DNA of 16,936 nucleotides from an uncultured Eggerthellaceae bacterium (GTDB lineage Bacteria; Actinomycetota; Coriobacteriia; Coriobacteriales; Eggerthellaceae). The position numbers were made by a program, and so were the translations under genes. The notes under the pieces were generated by a model, which did no database searches, was not told the DNA's origin, and worked only from the letters and a program-made list of their open reading frames with translations. The stretch lies in the NCBI GenBank assembly GCA_934630485.1, contig CAKTWD010000027.1, positions 1 to 16,936 of the forward strand. The letters are read 5' to 3'. This document shows positions 13,467 to 16,936 of the stretch, piece by piece; the first letter of the stretch is position 1; the number at the start of each line of letters is the position of its first letter.

Positions 13467-14723
13467 ATGCTCGACATCAACGGAGAGGCAAAGCTAAGGC
13501 AATACGCCGAAAGCGAGTTTTCTAAGCAGGTGCTGAAGGTTTCGGACAGCGTTTACCACGTGATGGGCTACGGTCACAGCAATTCGATCGTCATCATTGC
13601 GGACGAATCGGTCATTCTGATTGATGCCCTGAATTCGCTTGACACTGGTCGGAAGCTGAAAGAAGTGGTTGCGGAGCTTACGGACAAGCCCGTCAAGACG
13701 ATCATCTTCACGCATTCGCATCCAGATCATCGCGGCGGCAGCGGCGTGTTTCGCGACACGGTAGAAGAAGTGATCGCGTTTGCGCCGGTCAACGAGCCGC
13801 TTCAGTTCAGCAACACCATCATGAACGGCCTTGGTGTCAGGACGGTGCGCCAATTCGGCTTTAGTTTGAGCGACGAAGAGTTGATCACGCAGGGCATTGG
13901 CATTCGTGAAGACGGCAACGGTTCCGAAGTGTTGCCCGTTACCACGCTGTATGACGAAGATGAGGTTGAGCTGACGATCGACGGCCGCGTCCTGAAATTG
14001 GTGCGTGCTCCCGGTGAAACCGACGACCAGATTTTCGTGTGGCTGCAGGACGAAAAGGCGTTGTGCTGCGCCGATAACTATTATGCGTGCTGGCCTAACC
14101 TGTACGCTATTCGTGGCAGCAGCTATCGCGACGTGGCCGCATGGATTGACTCGCTGGGGAAGATGCTGGAGTACGACACCGAGTATCTCATGCCCGGTCA
14201 CACGGGTGCTATTGTTGGAGCGCAGCAGGCTAAGGAAGTGCTGGGCAACTATCGTGCCGCGATAGAGTCCATCCTTCTGCAAACCTTGGATTGCATCGAT
14301 CGCGGTTTGGGTTTGGACGACACGGTTGCTGCGGTTAAGCTGCCGCAGGAGCTTGCCGATCTGCCGTACTTGGGCGAGTACTACGGAAGCATCGACTGGT
14401 CGGTGCGCAGCATCTACCAGGGTTACGTTGGCTGGTTCGACGGCCAGGTTGCCAACCTGCATCCGCTTTCACTTGCCCAGCGAGCAGCCGAGCTTGTTCC
14501 GGCGCTTGGTGGAGTTTCCAAGGTTGCGGAGCTGGTTGAAGCCGCGCAATCAGAAGAAAAGTGGCAATGGGCGTTGGAATTGTGTGAGATGGCGCTGTGC
14601 ATTGAGAACAACGAGGCCATTCGTGCGATGAAGATCAAGTCGCTCTATGAGCTGGCGAAGCTTGAAACCAGCGCTAACGGTAGGCACTACTACCTGGTAA
14701 CTGCTCATGAAATGGAAGCATAA
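13467..14723 (+). CDS. Alkylsulfatase-type MBL-fold hydrolase, cytosolic and short
   Basis: The 418-residue protein has no signal peptide. The MBL domain shows THSHPDH (82-88), PGETDDQ (182-188), CADNYYACWPNLYAIRG (201-217), RDVAAWIDSL (221-230) and PGH (243-245). That order, plus the helical dimerization segment YQGYVGWFDG (317-326), PLSLAQRAAELV (333-344) and GG, is the pattern of alkylsulfatases such as SdsA1, which cleave sulfate esters of fatty alcohols. Two differences are seen: the second acidic ligand, Glu in SdsA1, appears as Asp (D203), and the sterol-carrier-like C-terminal domain of the roughly 630-residue enzymes is missing. A secondary sulfate ester or another ester substrate is therefore possible. 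It has its own promoter and terminator and lies next to two anion transporters, which would fit hydrolysis of an imported sulfated compound (inference). Confidence 0.8.
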   Translation: MLDINGEAKLRQYAESEFSKQVLKVSDSVYHVMGYGHSNSIVIIADESVILIDALNSLDTGRKLKEVVAELTDKPVKTIIFTHSHPDHRGGSGVFRDTVEEVIAFAPVNEPLQFSNTIMNGLGVRTVRQFGFSLSDEELITQGIGIREDGNGSEVLPVTTLYDEDEVELTIDGRVLKLVRAPGETDDQIFVWLQDEKALCCADNYYACWPNLYAIRGSSYRDVAAWIDSLGKMLEYDTEYLMPGHTGAIVGAQQAKEVLGNYRAAIESILLQTLDCIDRGLGLDDTVAAVKLPQELADLPYLGEYYGSIDWSVRSIYQGYVGWFDGQVANLHPLSLAQRAAELVPALGGVSKVAELVEAAQSEEKWQWALELCEMALCIENNEAIRAMKIKSLYELAKLETSANGRHYYLVTAHEMEA

Positions 14724-14730
14724 GGGACCA

Positions 14731-14762
14731 GAAGCCGCTCGGGAGGGCGGCTTCGTTTTTTT
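14731..14762 (+). terminator. Terminator of the alkylsulfatase-type gene
   Basis: GAAGCCGC (14731-14738) pairs with GCGGCTTC (14747-14754) and is followed by G and seven T. It starts eight bases after the stop codon. Confidence 0.92.
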
Positions 14763-14790
14763 GCTGGGGTGAAACAGAATTTACTGGCAT

Positions 14791-14842
14791 GAAAAAGGAG
14801 CGTTGACCTGCGTCGACGCTCCTTTTTTGGACACACTTTCTG
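14791..14842. repeat. Hairpin element, copy 1 (also a strong bidirectional terminator)
   Basis: A 16-base-pair stem with one wobble (14792-14807 with 14812-14827) closes a CTGC loop and has A5/T6 edges, so it can end transcription from either side. The sequence around it recurs 90 bases downstream: both copies begin GAAAAAGG, carry GACCTGCG at the loop and end in a GACAC-CTTT-type tail. Confidence 0.7.
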
Positions 14843-14880
14843 TCCGAGTGATTAAATACAGCCGACGAATTTAGGCAAAC

Positions 14881-14931
14881 GAAAAAGGGGCATCGACCTG
14901 CGCCGATGCCCCTAATCAGACACGCTTTTTT
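14881..14931. repeat. Hairpin element, copy 2
   Basis: AGGGGCATCG (14886-14895) pairs with CGATGCCCCT (14904-14913) around a loop containing ACCTGCGC. Relative to copy 1 the stem differs at several base pairs but both arms change together, so the hairpin is kept. A T6 run (14926-14931) lies 12 bases after the stem. Confidence 0.65.
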
Positions 14932-14961
14932 ACCTATAACCCTGGATTAATCGCTTGGCGC

Positions 14962-14992
14962 AAATAAAAAAGCCGCTCAGAAGAGCGGCTTT
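14962..14992 (-). terminator. Terminator of tRNA-Leu
   Basis: On the minus strand AAAGCCGCTC pairs with GAGCGGCTTT around a four-base loop (14969-14978 with 14983-14992 in plus coordinates) and runs into TTTTTTATTT. It begins 11 bases after the tRNA CCA end. Confidence 0.9.
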
Positions 14993-15002
14993 CAAAATTC
15001 AA

Positions 15003-15089
15003 TGGTGCGGGTGAAAGGACTTGAACCTTCATGGGGTTGCCCCCATACGGACCTGAACCGTACGCGTCTGCCAATTCCGCCACACCCGC
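15003..15089 (-). tRNA. tRNA-Leu(CAG)
   Basis: The complete 87-base tRNA reads on the minus strand with acceptor stem GCGGGTG/CACCCGC (15083-15089 with 15007-15013), discriminator A and encoded CCA (15003-15005). The anticodon loop TTCAGGT is flanked by ACGG/CCGT; the anticodon CAG is at 15053-15055. A long variable arm with GGGG/CCCC pairing, and the T-arm GGTTCAAGTCC, confirm a class II tRNA. It reads leucine CUG codons. Confidence 0.97.
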
Positions 15090-15115
15090 GTGGCTTCTTG
15101 CTGAAGCGAGTTAGT

Positions 15116-15144
15116 ACTATATCTGAAGCGATTCGTGGATGCAA
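15116..15144 (-). promoter_or_regulatory. Promoter of tRNA-Leu
   Basis: On the minus strand TTGCAT (15144-15139), a 17-base spacer and TATAGT (15121-15116) form a good sigma-70-type promoter, 26 bases ahead of the mature tRNA 5' end. Confidence 0.65.
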
Positions 15145-15209
15145 GCACTTTTTTCGAAAAAATGAGATTCGAGATTTCGGGGTTGGCTGAAGAAGCAACC
15201 TCGGCACTG

Positions 15210-15306
15210 CGAATGAAGGCGCGGCGTTTGCGCTTGCATTCGGATTAGTTGAAAAAACAAGCGCAACGCTGCAGGTGCGAGCGCAGCGTCCTTGCACTTG
15301 TTTTTC
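15210..15306. other. Two adjacent large hairpins in a gene-free stretch
   Basis: The 364 bases between the tRNA and the miniprotein gene hold no convincing gene. The first hairpin pairs CGAATG (15210-15215) with CATTCG (15237-15242), with GCGC pairing inside. The second pairs GAAAAA-ACAAG-GCAA-CGCTGC (15251-15272) with GCAGCG-TTGC-CTTG-TTTTTC (15283-15306), about 20 pairs with a few bulges. The flanking 15307-15375 is G/C-rich with repeated CGGGAGCTT. It could encode a small structured RNA or be a relic of a small inverted-repeat element; nothing decides this. Confidence 0.45.
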
Positions 15307-15377
15307 AGCCTGAGGATTTCTGATTTCGGGAGCTTGGGGAGCCGAGCTCGGGAGCTTTATCCCTCGGGCGCCTTCCT

Positions 15378-15410
15378 CAAAATAAAAATGCCGACACGAA
15401 GCCAGCATTT
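15378..15410 (-). terminator. Terminator of the polyaspartate miniprotein gene
   Basis: On the minus strand AAATGCTG (15410-15403) pairs with CGGCATTT (15393-15386) and runs into TTATTTTG. It lies 44 bases after the miniprotein stop. Confidence 0.7.
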
Positions 15411-15453
15411 CTTTCAACGGTTGCGGGCTTGAGGTGCCCGGTTGGTTTGGTGA

Positions 15454-15657
15454 CTACTCGTCCTCGTCATCGTCGTCATCGAAGAAGGTGAAATCGTCAT
15501 CGTCGTCTTCGACTTCGCCGCGATCTTTGAACGTTTGGCGGGTGCGCCACTCCATAATCACGCACACCAAAACCGAAATCACGAGGCCTGCAAGCACCAG
15601 GATGCCCACGCCAGCGAATGACTCGAAGAAAAAGTGGTACAGCGACTCTATGCTCAT
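15454..15657 (-). CDS. Small membrane protein with a polyaspartate tail
   Basis: The 67-residue protein starts MSIESLYHFFF, has one membrane helix at about 14-35 (GVGILVLAGLVISVLVCVIM), a short basic stretch EWRTRQTFKDR (36-46) and then a tail with five Asp (51-55), FTFF (56-59), five Asp (60-64) and EDE. The basic stretch next to the helix would place the acidic tail in the cytoplasm. A longer frame begins at 15765, but AGGAAG lies eight bases before the ATG at 15657, which decides the start. It stands alone on the minus strand, with a terminator behind it. I do not recognise a family. The acidic tail could bind cations or a basic partner protein, which is a guess from composition. Confidence 0.7.
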   Translation of the reverse strand: MSIESLYHFFFESFAGVGILVLAGLVISVLVCVIMEWRTRQTFKDRGEVEDDDDDFTFFDDDDDEDE

Positions 15658-16023
15658 GACGATCTTCCTAAGTTTTAGATGAGTAATTGCGCCTTCGCGC
15701 TCCTGCGATTCTAAACGATTGCGCGCGGAAGTTGGGCGAGACTTGTTCATATTGCAGAGAACCAAACAACCTCGCGGAATGGGTGCGCGTGCGGGTGGAA
15801 TTGCGCGTCTGCGGCACTTGGCGTGTTTTTGGGCGCATGTGGGCGGTCTGTGCAGGCGCGTTTGTGTTTTCGCCGGAGCTTGGTGGATGGTTCGGCAAGC
15901 CCGCGCGCAGGTGCATTCATGCGCTTCTGCGGTCGGCGCCGGCGGATAAAGAGGGCCGTTAGCGAGCGTGCGCCTGAAGTCTGCGGGGCTTTGCGGTACT
16001 ATAAACGGCTATTGGTGAAGCAA
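15658..16023. other. Divergent intergenic region, no gene seen
   Basis: This 366-base gap separates the miniprotein gene (minus) from the Ser/Gly-rich membrane protein gene (plus). A possible -10 for the miniprotein is TAGAAT on the minus strand (15713-15708). On the plus strand TACTATAAA near 15995-16005 could be a -10 for the next gene. Short open frames on both strands are arginine-rich and lack ribosome sites, so none is annotated. Confidence 0.5.
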
Positions 16024-16936
16024 ATGCGTCGCGAAGGGAAAGGTTGGTGGGTTTTGAAGAGGCTGGGCGGTGAGATTGAAGCATCGAACCCCCGCAAGCG
16101 GGTGAAGCTTGCGCCAGCGGCCGCGTCGCTCGTGACGTTTTCTTTCGCGCTTTTGTTTTCAAGCTCGCTGTTGTATGCGGCGCTCTTCCCAGGCTTTTCC
16201 GCGCCGAGCTCGTATGCGTCTTTCCACGTCGAGAAGAGCAGCTCCGCATCGCCCGAGGGCATTATTCGCGCGCTCGTCGGCGACGGTTCGAGCGAAGCTT
16301 CTTCTTCCGATGGGAACGAGCTCTCTTCTGACGTTTCGGCATCTTCTGCGCTTACGTTCTCGAGCTTTTTCGCTTCCGCGATCCAATCGACCGAGGCGAC
16401 CGTTTCGAAAAACGAATCCGTCAACTCGCAGGACCATTCATCGGACAATTCTTCTTCGGGCGATGCGTCGGGCGGCTCTGACCAATCGGGCCCTTCGGGC
16501 GGAAGCCCTGCTGGCTCAGGCGGTTCGGGCGGCACCGCTTCCAACGGTTCGGGCGGCGCTGCGACGGCGTCGGGCCTTACGGCGGCCGAAGAAAATGAAT
16601 TCCACGCGTTTCTCGTGGACCGGTTCAATCAATGCGTGCAGCTTTCTGGCAGCCTGCGTGAATCTGCGGGGCATTTGAGCTACGACGTGGACTTGGGGTA
16701 TTTCGGCGATGCCGCGCAATGGTATTCCGACATGCTTGTCTATGACAACTCGATCGACTCCATGAAGGCGGCGCTCAACATGAAGGTTGCCGTGGCCGAG
16801 CGTTCACGTTACTACCGCTTTTGGGAAGAAATTGAATATATGGTGAACGACTTGGGCACTATGTCGGTCGCGCTCGTAGGCCAGGGGGGGGCCGCGAAGC
16901 AATCGGGCTCGGCGAGCGCCGTGGATATCTCTGGGC
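16024..16936 (+). CDS. Ser/Gly-rich anchored membrane protein, 3' end outside the window
   Basis: An open frame runs unbroken from the ATG at 16024 off the window end, 304 codons so far. The N-terminus is basic (MRREGKGWW..., PRKRVK at 23-28), then one membrane helix at about 36-57. Residues about 70-185 are a Ser/Asp/Ala- then Gly/Ser-rich linker. From about 186 the protein becomes ordered and helical (AAEENEFHAFLVDRFNQCV, YRFWEEIEYMVNDLG), then turns Ser/Gly/Ala-rich again. A TTG at 16054 with AAAGG ten bases upstream is an alternative start. I do not recognise the family. The layout suggests a type II-oriented protein with an extracytoplasmic domain on a flexible stalk. A run of eight G (16884-16891) lies inside the frame. 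Confidence 0.65.
   Translation, partial: MRREGKGWWVLKRLGGEIEASNPRKRVKLAPAAASLVTFSFALLFSSSLLYAALFPGFSAPSSYASFHVEKSSSASPEGIIRALVGDGSSEASSSDGNELSSDVSASSALTFSSFFASAIQSTEATVSKNESVNSQDHSSDNSSSGDASGGSDQSGPSGGSPAGSGGSGGTASNGSGGAATASGLTAAEENEFHAFLVDRFNQCVQLSGSLRESAGHLSYDVDLGYFGDAAQWYSDMLVYDNSIDSMKAALNMKVAVAERSRYYRFWEEIEYMVNDLGTMSVALVGQGGAAKQSGSASAVDISG
16468..16575 (+). repeat. Short imperfect TCGGGCGG repeats coding Ser-Gly-Gly
   Basis: TCGGGCGG or close copies (TCGGGCC) recur six times, coding the Ser-Gly-rich stalk of the membrane protein. Copies are at irregular spacing, so this is low-complexity coding sequence rather than a strict tandem array. Confidence 0.6.

Noticed and set aside
13494..14462. 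Minus-strand open frame of 322 codons
   Set aside because: It is antisense to the alkylsulfatase-type gene, which has motifs, promoter, ribosome site and terminator of its own.
15434..15682. Plus-strand frame with long serine runs
   Set aside because: The serine runs are the complement of the Asp codons of the minus-strand miniprotein, which has the ribosome site and terminator.
15687..15962. Short plus-strand frame in the divergent gap
   Set aside because: Arginine-rich, no ribosome site, and overlapped by an equally poor minus-strand frame; treated as non-coding.
15999..16628. Minus-strand frame rich in Pro, Glu and Ser
   Set aside because: It is the complement of the Ser/Gly stalk of the plus-strand membrane protein, which has a membrane helix and continues past the window end.

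Overview
The window reads as bacterial chromosome of moderately high GC, with tightly packed genes, good Shine-Dalgarno sites, encoded tRNA CCA ends and many intrinsic terminators. Gene content (a DUF2207 membrane protein, several metallo-beta-lactamase (MBL) fold enzymes, paired LysR regulators and SLC13-like transporters, many cytosolic hydrolases) would suit a gut actinobacterium of the Coriobacteriia/Eggerthellaceae type. That placement is an inference from style and gene families, not a proven assignment.

Layout. 1-343: 3' part of tRNA-Ser(GCU), its terminator, a degenerate 56-bp tandem repeat and a promoter. 344-3742: three plus-strand genes, namely a DUF2207 membrane protein, a shikimate-kinase-like P-loop kinase, and an RNase Z-like MBL protein, ended by a 15-bp hairpin shared with the convergent LysR gene. 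3911-8929: a LysR regulator (minus) diverges from a cytosolic alkaline-phosphatase-superfamily phosphodiesterase-like enzyme, followed by an SLC13/DASS-like anion transporter. 9256-10649: a MarR regulator translationally coupled to a predicted TIM-barrel protein. 10732-13326: a second LysR, paralogous to the first, diverging from a second SLC13/DASS-like transporter. 13467-14723: a cytosolic alkylsulfatase-type MBL enzyme with its own promoter and terminator. 14763-15453: related hairpin elements, tRNA-Leu(CAG) on the minus strand, and large hairpins. 15454-16936: a 67-residue membrane miniprotein with a polyaspartate tail (minus), and the start of a large Ser/Gly-rich membrane protein that runs off the end.

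How the genes may work together (inference): 3911-14723 looks like an accessory metabolic island. Two LysR/transporter pairs, probably from an old duplication, would import organic anions, and cytosolic hydrolases (the phosphodiesterase-like enzyme and the alkylsulfatase-like MBL protein) would release phosphate or sulfate or cleave an ester. The MarR/TIM-barrel pair is a third regulator-enzyme unit inside it. No substrate can be read from the sequence. Both LysR/target gaps hold clear dyads that are candidate operators, and an imperfect 57-column palindromic element recurs downstream of two genes of the island.

No CRISPR array, insertion sequence, integrase or phage gene was seen.
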